DNA of 64,000 nucleotides from Chromobotia macracanthus (lineage: Eukaryota; Chordata; Actinopteri; Cypriniformes; Botiidae), in assembly GCA_036877525.1 (NCBI GenBank), contig JAZGTH010000005.1:3002001-3066000 (forward strand). The letters run 5' to 3'. The notes below the pieces were generated by a model. The model was not told the origin of the DNA. It did not search any database and was given only the letters and a program-made list of their open reading frames with translations. Of the stretch, positions 32,545 through 42,235 are shown in pieces (the first letter of the stretch is position 1; each line of letters opens with the position of its first letter). The position numbers and the translations under genes were made by a program.

Positions 32545-33300
32545 AGACGGTTCAAAGGATCCAGACTCCTGAATAATGGCTGCAGCAGTTTACATACACT
32601 TTCAAAGTTAAAATAACAAAAGAATTTCTGACCACATTTGTTTTTTTCTGCAAAAATAATAGCAATTCTTCTAGCACTTCAGTGGATAGAAGTACAACCA
32701 ACAAAATAAGTGATATGTTCTGATTCTCTTTCAGCTCTTACCGGTTTGTTAAGTGGTATATTTATAACAAGACAAGATATTGTTTATGAAGTGATGCAGT
32801 GTTTATTTAGAATAAGACAATATGGACTAATAGTACATTTCTTGTGGGTGACCTCTCACATAGGAGTGACAGGAAATGAAGAGGCAGATCAACTAGCTAA
32901 ACAGGCTTTGAAACATTCACAAATCAATGTTAAAGTAGCATTAAGTAAAGCAGAAGTATAAGGTAAAATTGCAAATGAAATGATATGGCAAAAGGACTGA
33001 GAGAGTGGTATGAAAGGTAGACATTTACATAGTATTCAAGGAAAAGTTGGGTCAGAAAGAAGAAAGTGTGGGAACAGGAAAGAGGACATTAATTTCCAGA
33101 ATCTCTGTATAGAATCGAGAAGCATGAAACAGGAAACTGTGATAAGTGTCAATAGAAATAATAGAACACATACTCATAGAATGTGAGGCATATGAAAGAG
33201 CAAGATTACAATTAATGCAAGCATTAAGCTAATAAATAATTTATCACTCCAGGTTCTGTTTGAAGATGCACCAAATAAATCAGTAATATATCATGAATTA
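32545..33300 (+). pseudogene. RNase H and C-terminus of I-type LINE copy 2
   Basis: YTDGSKDPDS (first RNase H Asp) is followed by VICSDSLSALTGLLSG and then VHFLWVTSHIGVTGNEEADQ LAKQAL. These are the D-E-D and late-helix motifs of the RNase H domain of I-superfamily LINEs. A cysteine region EHILIECEAYERARLQLMQA closes the ORF. Several stops are present. Confidence 0.75.
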
Positions 33301-33699
33301 TTTATTTACAAAAACAGGATTGATTAATAGAATTTAGTTTTTTCCCCTTCACAACCATTATTTTTCCAGTAGGTGGCGGGAATGCACCTTTTAAGTTGGT
33401 TTGCCAACTGCCAAAAAAACCCAGAAGATACACCTGTTGTTAAATGACACCAATGCCAAAAAGCATCTGAGGTTGTAACTCCACCGGCTGTAACTCAATT
33501 GAAAATGTTTCACTTTGTACCCATATTGGGCTTGATCCTAATAATTGCCACTGACGGCTATATTTTTTATGTTGTTTGTCAGTTAATAATAACATATTAC
33601 ACTATTCTAAAATTACAGTTTACATTACAAGGTAAAGTGATCTAGTGTTTACACCATTACATATTGTAGGTTGAAAAGTTAAGGTTGTGTTGCAAAAGG

Positions 33700-34090
33700 G
33701 ACTACTGGAATATCTTCAAGAGACAACTAACCAGGCCAGGGCATCCAAACCAACCCATCTTTGCAGGACAAGTCGGCACCAGTTAAGGAGAAGCTTGTCA
33801 GACAAATCACTGTAAATATGGTCCTTCAAAGAGGAGGTGATGCCTCAGACAGAAGGAAACATTTTGGGCAGTACATCCTGCAGTTGTACAAATACAAACG
33901 ATGTGTGGTACAACAAAGAACCTTCATCAGGAGTTTTGATGACAGAGGAGCACTGCAAAGGCAGCCTAGTGTTCTTTGAGGAAATCCAGTCTCTTCTTAG
34001 CTATGTACTCCAGCTGCATTGTCAAAGGATGACCAACTGGTTAGTTTTGACACTCATGCCAAGAGTGCATGGTGAAAGAACTACTCCATA
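33700..34090 (+). other. Unrecognised coding-like stretch
   Basis: GC-richer than its flanks and open in two overlapping frames (33761-33979 and 33837-34091). Codon-like text such as EKLVRQITVNMVLQRGGDAS and GQYILQLYKYKRCVVQQRTF looks protein-like, but I do not recognise a family and see no splice sites that define an exon. It follows the LINE copy 2 tail directly and could be a fragment of another transposon. Confidence 0.3.
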
Positions 34091-34094
34091 AACA

Positions 34095-34440
34095 CTACTG
34101 AGGATCCAAATGCAGACTTTATTAAATGCAATCCAAGGTCATAAATAGGCGCAGGGTCAAAACACAGGTAATTACTTTAAACGTTGAACAATATCCAAGG
34201 GCACAGCAAACAGGGTAATCCAAAAACATAGGCAAGGGTCAAAATCACAGGGACACAGAGAGAACACTTAGAATTGCAGTAATACACTAACAAGACCTCA
34301 AATGAATGAATAAACCAGACAGTGACATGCAGGTGAACATAATCAAGACAATCACATATAGGGTTCTGAGAAATGGAGTTCAAAGTAAATGACAGTACAG
34401 GCGTCAGGAGGGAGTGCCCCCTGGTGGGTACTGGCAGCAT
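34095..34440 (-). repeat. Possible solo LTR
   Basis: On the minus strand the unit reads from GGGGGCACTCCCTCCTGACG through to CAATAAAGTCTGCATTTGGATCC-like sequence (plus strand GGATCCAAATGCAGACTTTATT at 34104). A polyadenylation signal close to its end is typical of fish gypsy LTRs. No partner LTR or target duplication was seen. Confidence 0.35.
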
Positions 34441-36234
34441 GCTAACATAGCAAAAGTTCAGCAGAAGAAACCGTCAACTGGTCCATCCGTGGCTGCCTCA
34501 TTAATTACTATAACCACAAACATACATTGTACTTGGAATCTTTTAAAATGTACATTTTCAGTGTAAAAGCAACCCTCTAATTCTTCTGTCAACAACACAG
34601 AGATGGATGAAGATATCAAGTTGGAGAGTGTAATGCTGAACATTTACTCTCTCTAAGCTAGTGGTGCAGTGTAGGTAAACTTTCTTTATTGACGGCATGT
34701 TATAAATTGATTGAAATGTTTAATAAATGTGCTGCATTGTGCTGCACATTTGCTGCATGTGCTACATAATGTTTTGTTAGCTCCAGCATCATCATCATTG
34801 TTCGCAGCTAAAGTTAGACCTGTATGGAAACAGGAACAGGTTTTAAATAAATATAAATTAATATAAATCCTTTTTTGTGTGAGTGTTTCGGACAGGTTAT
34901 GGCCACTTTTATTACAGGCATTTTATCTCTCTGCTAACACATGAGGAAATGCATGTTCTTGTATTTTGCATTGTAGGGTTGAATATTAAATGGCATTAAT
35001 TCCTGTTCCACAACCCCATCTCCTTGCCTAAAGGTACCCTTTGCATTCCTGAGCCCACAGATGAGCTGACAGAGAACAAAGGCTATTGGCTGGGATGTTT
35101 GTGTTGTATGCAGGGGGTCTGCTTTTTGTCCAGTCATTTCAGTCACATGGTCAAGGAAAGAATAAAAAGGGAATGCAAGATATGCTCTTACTTCTTACTT
35201 CTAAGATATGCTCTCTTTGCACTTTGCACTCTTCTTCTTTACACTCTTCTCTCTGGGTGCTTTTCCTTGAGTTGTGCTCCTGGATTCTGCCCTTTCTTTA
35301 TGCTCTTCTTCTTTATCTGAGCTCTAAGTCCAAATTCCTCTTTTCTCATCTTTCTTTTTCTATCTTCTACTCTTTATCTATAGGTAATACTCTTCACATA
35401 CACTGTTTAAAGTTACTTGTATATGTCATTTACCATTATATGCATCTTCATTGTAACCATTTCATGTACAATTTCAGGCAGTACTGTTAATAAATCCTTT
35501 CAGCTATAGACTCTGTACCAACTAGCTTTGATTCATTGTTAATAATTACTACATATTGCAATACAATATAGTGATCGGCTATAGCTAGGCCTTGCCCAAC
35601 CTTTACAGCCTCACCTGAAACACAGTTCAGTTGCAGAGGACTGAACCAGTTGAACTATTTGGACTCCAACCTCCTTCTTGGTGCAACCGAGTTCACCTCT
35701 CTGTGACTGCGGCTACTGAAGAGTAATTCAGTCTTACTAAAGTTGACTATGTAGTAATATTTCTCTAAGATCACAGTTTAACAGCAGCATTGCATTTATC
35801 AATTCCGGTTCATCACATTTACTGTTTCATGTAATGCAATACTCATTCTTATCTGGTTATTAAGTGTTGTTAGTAGTGTTATATCCTTTATCTCTATCAT
35901 CTAGTGTTATTTACCTTTTTATATTTGTATTTAAATAAATTTTCTTTCATTACGACTGTGTCTTTCTTGTGGTAACCAGAGGCTCTGCAGGTTAGCCGTA
36001 TCTCACAAATCCTTCAGTTAGGTGAAAACTCCCTCCTATTTACATAATTTTATTTTACTGAATGGTCGATTTGGATTGTTCTTATACTGTTAACGTGAAA
36101 TTCCTTAGCTGGTGCCCGAGGTAAAACACACACACTTTGGGTGATGTGTGGCTAAAGCCCACCACACCTCTAGTGCTCTGTGTGCTGCATACGTAATGGG
36201 TGTCCTGTGTTAAGATCACTACAAAATGATGCAC
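34441..36234. other. No supported gene; possible LTR-like region
   Basis: Contains pyrimidine-rich DNA with CTCTTC runs (35200-35370) and a long but compositionally biased frame at 35086-35490. AATAAA signals at about 35491 and 35935 and a TGGTGCCCGAGG at about 36110 resemble retroviral LTR-leader organisation, but I could not define ends. Confidence 0.3.
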
Positions 36235-37475
36235 CTGAAGTTTGAATGTGCCCACTTGGCCTACCTCATTTGCCAGAATGTCCTGGATTCTGAAGCTGTC
36301 TTGTTCTGAAGTATGGCCAGAAAATAACCCCAGGATTCCTTAGAAAGGAGAACCTGCTCCCTTTGGTAAATACAATGATCCTGATGGACTGAATGTAATG
36401 GAATCTCTGTGTCTGCACACTACCCTACTTACCGCCTTCTGTATAGGTAACAGCGGCAGCAGGGGGCTATTAGAAAGCTCCTGCAGGGAACCTTTGGGCA
36501 AGTTTTCCAGGCTTTTCATTCTTTCCACACCCAGAAGGTGGCAAGGAAAGTTATATTCTCCTCAATGTCATCCTATGCCATCATGAATGAACATTGGATA
36601 ATCCTTTTGTAGGTGATGGTGCAGTTTGAGACGGAAAGGTCACTGGAAACCATGGACCAGGGCCTAGCAAGCCGGTATAAAATTGCAGAAGTAGATGACA
36701 GACTACTCCAAATATCAGACATGTTTAACACATAATACATGGTATTATTGCAAATAATATGTGTGAGATGTATATTAACTAATTAGGCATCCTAGGGCAC
36801 TGCAAAAAGATTCCACAGCCTTAGGAACTTTTTTGTTTGGGGGTTTATGCTGGAGTTTCATTTGGCAGCTGATCCAAATTGCATATCCCTCTACAAACCC
36901 TCTAGGCTGAAGGCATGGCTTATTCAGTATGTCCATATCTTAAGAGGTTGTCAAAATGATCCTGAAGTGGCAGGTGAGATCTTGTATAGGCGTGGTGGGA
37001 CACTACAACTAAAGCTGGGAGCTAAGGTTTATGTCTGGATGCCAATAAGAGAAACATCATTTCAGGAGGGCTACCATTTCCACCAGGCTCAGTGGGTCAC
37101 TGGCACATGCATATTTCCTTAGAGCTGTTTCAAGCCAAGAGGATGATTTCTGCATCTGGTGGACCTGAAACTACCAGGTGTTCAGCTTCTTGGTGTGTTT
37201 TAGCCATCTCTGATTGCGAATCTTAATACTGCATCAGAAAAGGTGATAGACATGTCCAAGTATCCTGTCCTTCTAGTGTCCAGCAAGGATTCTGAGGGTA
37301 GATTTGGGCTGGAGTATGTTGAACCTAGATGTCACCCTATTGTGCTAAATTGGGAAAGGCACAAGAGCAAGACTGCTCAGCCTTTGGATTCGGCTGAACA
37401 AAGCAGCTCAATTTCTGCCCAGGCTGCATACCCTTCAGCTGATCTTGATGTAACAAAACACGTTTTTCTTTTTTT
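36235..37475 (+). pseudogene. Unrecognised degraded protein-coding region
   Basis: Protein-like text appears in changing plus-strand frames in a consistent order: KFECAHLAYLICQNVLDSEA (about 36238), GNSGSRGLLESSCREPLGKF (36451), VQFETERSLETMDQGLASRY (36616), LKAWLIQYVHILRGCQNDPE (36907), GTLQLKLGAKVYVWMPIRET (37000) and YPVLLVSSKDSEGRFGLEYV (37261). One-base shifts and stops (for example after CIFP at 37121) separate them. I do not recognise the family. It could be an old transposon protein or a host pseudogene. Confidence 0.4.
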
Positions 37476-37891
37476 AATGTTACTTGATTATCATGTACTT
37501 ACTATTTTTTAAGTAACACTCTTGATGCTGTTTTGTTCTTGTAGTATCAATTAACAGCTCTTTCTGTCCTAATGTCATGGTGCTGATGTGGAGCTTTAGT
37601 CAGAGCTTGGTAAACATTTGACAGATGAACAGCGTCATGCATAAAATTAAATTTTTCCCTTTACATTAAACTAAATGCTTCAAATATGACTTATTGTTGA
37701 CAAAAGTACTGTTCTTGTTGTAAACGCACTGTAAAAACATTTACTGACATGCTGCTTGTGCCCTGTCAGGTGCTTCTACTGTTTCACCAAGTTTTTAAGC
37801 TTACATTAGAGCAAGACTGAGAAACCATAGAATGACTTTCACAAAATTTATTGTGAAAGTTTATCACAAAATTGAGGCCACAAAAAATGTG

Positions 37892-38016
37892 TGGAAGAGA
37901 ATCTCTGTGCATGAAACTCAGTGCATGGGTCGCTTGAGCAGATTCTGTAAAATGGAACTGAAGCAGGGTCCAAACAGTCCACATATACACACAAGCTAAA
38001 AATGCTTGGGAATATG
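37892..38016 (-). repeat. 125-bp inverted repeat, left copy
   Basis: Almost exact reverse complement of 39986-40108 (GCATTTTTAGCTTGTGTGTATATGTGGACTG type core, CAAGCGACCCATGCACTGAG). The two copies are 2 kb apart, head to head. Confidence 0.85.
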
Positions 38017-38510
38017 TTAAAGACAGAAATGGGTCACATAGAAAGAAAATGGGAAATATTATCTTGTAAAATAAAAGTGACGTAACCCATACCTGAAATG
38101 TAACCTGCATTCAACCCATACCAGTGAGGAGTGAACATAAACATACCTGGAGCAGTGGGCAGCACTGCAACACCCAGGAAATGATGAAATGCTGACAGTT
38201 TGATGCAAACTGCTGTCAAAGCATACAATGCAAGAGAGACTGCACTTAAAAGTTGCAGGCCAGACAGCTTTAAGAACCTACAATGCGAAAACAAAAGCCA
38301 TTCTTCTGACATAAAGGACCATCTATAGCCATCCATGGCGGCTGAGCATGCCTACCCGCAGCCACATATGTCTTACCATCAAAGCTTGATTTTAACCCTG
38401 TATGGCTTGAAGGGAAAGACAGGCTTCCTCCACAACAATGCTGATGAGGGTGAGATATGGCCTGCAAGGGTCTCTTTCACCCTCTGCACTGCTCTGTACC
38501 ATGGTACATT
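38017..38510. other. No supported gene
   Basis: Overlapping frames on both strands (38034-38336 minus, 38335-38631 plus) without recognisable domains. Confidence 0.4.
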
Positions 38511-38511
38511 T

Positions 38512-38580
38512 TCATTTAGGCATTTAACAGACACTTTTATCCAAAGGGACTTACAAAGTGAGGAACACAATAGATATGAA
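38512..38580 (-). repeat. L2/SINE tail fragment
   Basis: CATTTAGGCATTTAACAGAC followed by ACTTTTATCCAAAGGGACTTAC is the inverse of the shared L2/SINE 3' tail, as at 2335-2465. Confidence 0.6.
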
Positions 38581-39189
38581 GAGAGGTGTGACATGAACTG
38601 TTTTGGTCTTTTGAAGACTAGTCTAGTATAATTAGAGGTTGTCTGGGTATAAACCAGGGCAGGGTACAGATAATTCAGATCAAAAATTCTCAACACCTCG
38701 GTATGGAGATTATGGAAGAATGCAAGATTCCTTAGAGGCTGCACTCAGACAGAAGCGAAGTGGTCACTGAGTTTAGAATTGATATAGAATGACAGCTTGC
38801 TCATTTGGCCACTCTAGACTCTTAACTGCATGAGTCACAACTTGAGAAGATATTCACGCACAACAGACTGAGAAGGCTGCACTGCCTCAACATCTGGATG
38901 CATGACTGCCTATACACAGCCCCACAGAATCAGATGCAGACAGCTTTGGATCCTCGTTAGGGTCAGAGGAATCACAAGCTCAAACACCACTTCACACACA
39001 AGAAGCATTCCCATAGTGTCAACACCACCAGCAGCACTGAGTTCCCTCTAAAGGGAACCAGTTTCATGTTTCCTAATAATGTACTTTTTTTTATTGACAT
39101 AAATGAGAGAATTAAAATAGGTCTACTAAATCAACTAAACTAAATCAAGCTGTGATTTGGATAATAGGCTTGATGACTGCCTGCTGCCA
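38581..39189. other. No supported gene
   Basis: No domain or repeat recognised. CTCTAAAGGGAAC near 39047 resembles phrases found near fish retroelement ends. Confidence 0.35.
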
Positions 39190-39392
39190 CTGTCAGGGTC
39201 CTGGCTTCGTGTTCTGAGTCTTTCTAGATTGTCTTGCCAGGATTCTGACATCCCCTGTGTTCTGTGTCAGAGCATATTGTTTGGGTCCTGACTCCTCCTA
39301 GTCTTGGTTCTTGTTTCCTGGAGTCGGGATCTAAACTTGTGCTCTAGGTCCTTGTTCCTCCCCAGGAGGGACAGACCCTCCTACAGTACGCC
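39190..39392 (+). repeat. Possible LTR or leader of a gypsy-like element
   Basis: Starts TGTCAGGGTCCTGGCTTC at 39193 and is C/T-rich with repeated TCCTG and TTCTG words up to the gag-like ATG at 39393. The TGTCAGG start is typical of fish gypsy LTRs. The end of the LTR cannot be placed. Confidence 0.4.
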
Positions 39393-39971
39393 ATGGAGGT
39401 GCTGCAGGAGGATGTCGCTGAGCCCCTTGTTGGCGCCCACTTCATGGCCGGCCTCAAACACCCACCACCCCTACAGGAGCGCAATAGACTCATCCTACTA
39501 CCTTTCTGGGTACTGGTGTGGGAGATGTGCCATTGGGAGAAGCAGGAAGCTTCCCCCGTGAGCCTTCTTCCCGTTTCCCCACAGTCCAGTCGAGGTCCGG
39601 CTTCAGAGGGTCTGTCCCTGGGTTGTATCTCCCTTGGGGCCCTGCTCCGGAGTGTCCAGTTGCCTAAGGTCCCTTCCGAGCGTGAGAGCTCTCTGGTCCC
39701 CAGGTCCAGGGAGAGAAGGACCTCTCAAGACTACATTGAGTCGGTGGTGGAGCCTGTCCTGGATCCAGTTGCAGCTGCCCCACCGGATCCAGCACTGTAC
39801 CTGGTTGTCACCCGTTCCCGCAGAAAGAAGGGGAGGGGAAAGTTCGCCACGTCTCCAGTGCCCACTCCTGCGCCCGAGCCTCCTGTGTCCGTCCTGGCAT
39901 CTGTGCCTTCTACGTCTGGAAGAAGAAGGAAGGTTTCTCCATGTCCTTTCTCCATGTCCTGCTCTCTGTGA
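39393..39971 (+). CDS. Retroelement gag-like ORF, unassigned
   Basis: A 192-residue open frame. It begins MEVLQEDVAEPLVGAHFMAG and has a middle with LILLPFWVLVWEMCHWE. A basic stretch RSRRKKGRGKF and a proline-rich end (PVPTPAPEPPVSV) follow. The composition and the LTR-like leader suggest a gag or gag-like protein of an LTR retrotransposon, but there is no zinc knuckle. After it, a 123-bp insertion (39986-40108) separates it from a near-duplicate basic stretch SRKKKRKGKSAL at about 40110, so the ORF was probably longer and continued into the proline/valine repeat. Confidence 0.4.
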   Translation: MEVLQEDVAEPLVGAHFMAGLKHPPPLQERNRLILLPFWVLVWEMCHWEKQEASPVSLLPVSPQSSRGPASEGLSLGCISLGALLRSVQLPKVPSERESSLVPRSRERRTSQDYIESVVEPVLDPVAAAPPDPALYLVVTRSRRKKGRGKFATSPVPTPAPEPPVSVLASVPSTSGRRRKVSPCPFSMSCSL

Positions 39972-39985
39972 ACGGTGTCACAATA

Positions 39986-40108
39986 AACATATTCCCAAGC
40001 ATTTTTAGCTTGTGTGTATATGTGGACTGTTTGGACCCTGCTTCAGTTCCATTTTACAGAATCTGCTCAAGCGACCCATGCACTGAGATTCATGCACAGA
40101 GATTCTTC
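39986..40108 (+). repeat. 125-bp inverted repeat, right copy
   Basis: Reverse complement of 37892-38016. It interrupts the gag-like frame between two similar basic, lysine-rich stretches. Either a short interspersed element present twice or the terminal repeats of one 2.2-kb unit. Confidence 0.85.
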
Positions 40109-40109
40109 C

Positions 40110-40885
40110 AGGAAGAAGAAGCGGAAGGGGAAGTCTGCTCTTACCACAGGGCCTGCTTCCGTGCCTGTGCCCATGCCTCTGGAGTTGTCCGTGCCTGCTC
40201 CCAAGCCTACGGAAAAATCAGTCTCTGTGCCTGTTTCAGAACAAGTTGCGTCCGCTCCTCCTGTCTGTGTCCCAGCGGTGGCAGCATCCGCTCCTCCTGT
40301 CTGTGTCCCGGTGGTGGCAACATCCGCTCCTCCTGTCTGTGTCCCGGTGGTGGCAGCATCCGCTTCTCCTGTCTGTGTCCCGGCGGTGGCAGCATCCGCT
40401 CCTCCTGTCTGTGTCCTGGCAGTGGCGGCGTCCGCTCCTTCTGTCTGTGTCCCGGTGGTGGCGTCCGCTCCTCCTGTCTGTGTCCCGGCGGTGGCAGCAT
40501 CCGCTCCTCCTGTCTCTGTCCCAGGGTCGGTTCCAGTCTCTGTCCCAGGGTCGGTTCCAGTCTCTGTCCCAGGGTCGGTTCCAGTCTCTGTCCCATGGGT
40601 CGGTTCCAGTCTCTGTTCCTGGGTCGGTTCCAGTCTCTGTTCCTGGGTCGGCGGTTCGTCAAGGGCCTTTTCTGGCGGCAGGTTGTCCAGGGTCTGCTCC
40701 TAGGCCGGGCCCTCCAGTGTCGAATCCAGCACCTTGGTTCATTAGCCCGCAACCTGTGGCAGCTGCTCCTTTTGGTGGTCGGCCTCATCCATGGACGGCT
40801 GCTCCTGGCTGGACTCAAGGGCCCTGCGCGCCAGCGCTCACCACACCTCCGTCTACAAGAGTTGTCTTCAGTGTGTGGATGCTGA
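40110..40885 (+). CDS. Proline/valine repeat protein frame (gag-like continuation)
   Basis: The frame at 40014-40703 reads SRKKKRKGKSAL, then PVPMPLELSVPAPKPTEKSV, then about seven copies of a 12-residue repeat (SAPPVCVPVVAA), then shorter PGSVPVSV repeats. A 25-bp unit in the 24-bp array shifts the frame into SSLCSWVG. Because unit lengths are multiples of three, other plus-strand frames (39941-40885, 40246-41226) and one minus-strand frame (40207-40818) are also open; these are by-products. Low-complexity, probably a linker of a retroelement gag. Confidence 0.4.
40252..40655. repeat. Two-part minisatellite (36-bp then 24-bp units)
   Basis: Seven 36-bp units of the type CCGCTCCTCCTGTCTGTGTC plus CCGGCGGTGGCAGCAT (the sixth is 33 bp) are followed by five to six 24-bp units CAGGGTCGGTTCCAGTCTCT plus GTCC. 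One 24-bp unit has an extra T (25 bp). GC content is far above the local level. Confidence 0.95.
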
Positions 40886-42235
40886 GATCAGCTTCCTCTA
40901 GGGGCTCAAATGGCACTCTCTGTAGGCCCTCGAGGACTAAAGAAAGATCCCAAGAGGGAATGAGGCGTGGCCTAGGGGGATTCAGCCTCCTGGTGCCTCT
41001 GAGGAACTTTACGACCAGGTCATGCCATCCCAAGGGCTTGCCCCCTAGCATGAGCTCTGAGAACCAGGTCTGGGTGGTCCACAATGGGCCACCAAAAAAG
41101 CCTGGTGCTGCTCCTCCCCCTCTCCTGACAGAACCTGTGCAAGGAGGCTCACTAGGGGAAATGCATTCTTGCGTAGATGTTGCGGCCAGTCGTGCACTAG
41201 AGTATCCATGCCATGGCGAACCTTAGACAGGGAATACCACAGTGGGCAGTGGATCAACTCAAACAGGTCTACCTGAACCTCTGCCAAATCAACTGTGTGA
41301 GGTGGGATCTCCACACACGCCGAGCCATAACCTGCAAAGATTGAAGTGACCAGGATCAGGGATTTGATTGACCACTGACTCCAAAGGAAGAGGTGACAAG
41401 CGAGCTGTGACGTGATGTGACCGCACACCACCCTGGTGGTTGAAGTAGGCCACTGTCACTGTGTTGTCCATTTGGACCAACACGTCTTCCCTGGATCTGG
41501 ACGCCTGTCCTAGGGGGAACACCTGTCTGTAAAAAAAAGCCGGGTAAAACCACAAGCTAAAGGTTCGGCGACATTTTGGGGTGACAACCACCTGGTGTAC
41601 ACCGAAGTGCCAGACAGGCCTCTTGACTTGGTCCTGAACCCAGTGCTGGAGCAGTCTCATATAAATGTCATATGCCCCAGGAGCCTTTAAAAAATTTTAA
41701 AGGGACCGCTGGCATGTTCCTGATCCAATGAAGGCAGGCAAGCACTGACTATGCCCTGTCTTCTGAGAGACGAGCTGTCATGCTAACCGAGTCTAACTCC
41801 ATGCCAAGAAAAGAGATGCTCTGCACCGGGGAAAGCTTGCTCTTTTTTTCCAGTTGACCTGAAATCTCAGTCGGTCTAGGTGCTGTAGTACCAGATACCT
41901 GTGCTTGCACAACAAATCCCATGAGTGAGCTAGGATAAGCTGGTCATCAAAAACACTCCTCTGCCACCTTTGTGAATACAAAGGACAACAGGGCTAGACC
42001 AAAGGGAAGGACCTTGTACTGGTATGCCCACACCTCAAAAGTAAACTAAAGAAACGTGTCGAGGGAGGTTCGACACATGGGAGTACACATTCTTCAGGGA
42101 TATAGATGCGAACCAATCCAGATGCGAACCAATCCTGCTGACAAAAGGTACTGGGGCGGGACGGGGTGATGATTGACACAGCGTTCTTACCCCAGATTGC
42201 AATCATCAATCATCATTGGCTGGAAGGTCTGCGAG
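40870..42235 (-). mobile_element. DIRS-type retrotransposon fragment
   Basis: Minus-strand frames in order. RT end: 42000-42200 has CQQDWFASG and later HTSTRSFPLV, then SVFDDQLILAHSWDLL and HLDRLRFQVNWKK. RNase H-like region: 41289-41660 has HFGVHQVVVTPK and VLVQMDNTVTVAYFNHQGGV RSHHVTARL. Tyrosine recombinase start: 40815-41084 has NPPRPRLIPSWDLSLVLEGL and VPFEPLEEADLSIHTLKTTL. This combination is specific to DIRS elements, which integrate by a tyrosine recombinase rather than a DDE integrase. Frames are broken, the recombinase catalytic part is missing, and the fragment ends abruptly at the plus-strand repeat frame near 40870. Confidence 0.85.

Larger units (their letters stand above)
27061..33425 (+). 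mobile_element. I-type (Nimb-like) LINE copy 2, nearly full length, with nested insertions
   Basis: A second copy starts directly after the tail of copy 1. Order: ORF1 start (27156, MEKEIVKESESDD), zinc-knuckle region (27600-27775), ORF2 endonuclease start (28105, LQWNAKSLIANGQEFKKF), reverse transcriptase (28717-30170), RNase H (32555-32960), C-terminal Cys region (33130-33250) and the tail CCAGTAGGTGGCGGGAATGCACC at 33370. It is interrupted by a Tc1-type element at 30173-30838 and an L2 at about 31370-32540. Many stops and frameshifts make it inactive. An RNase H domain after RT places it in the I superfamily. Confidence 0.85.

Noticed and set aside
35086..35490. 134-residue plus-strand frame rich in Leu, Ser and Cys
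   Set aside because: It reads pyrimidine-rich DNA, has no domain or splice context, and overlaps another frame of similar length.
40207..40818. 203-residue minus-strand frame (RNRDWNRP, GHRQEERMLPP repeats)
   Set aside because: By-product of a minisatellite whose units are multiples of three.
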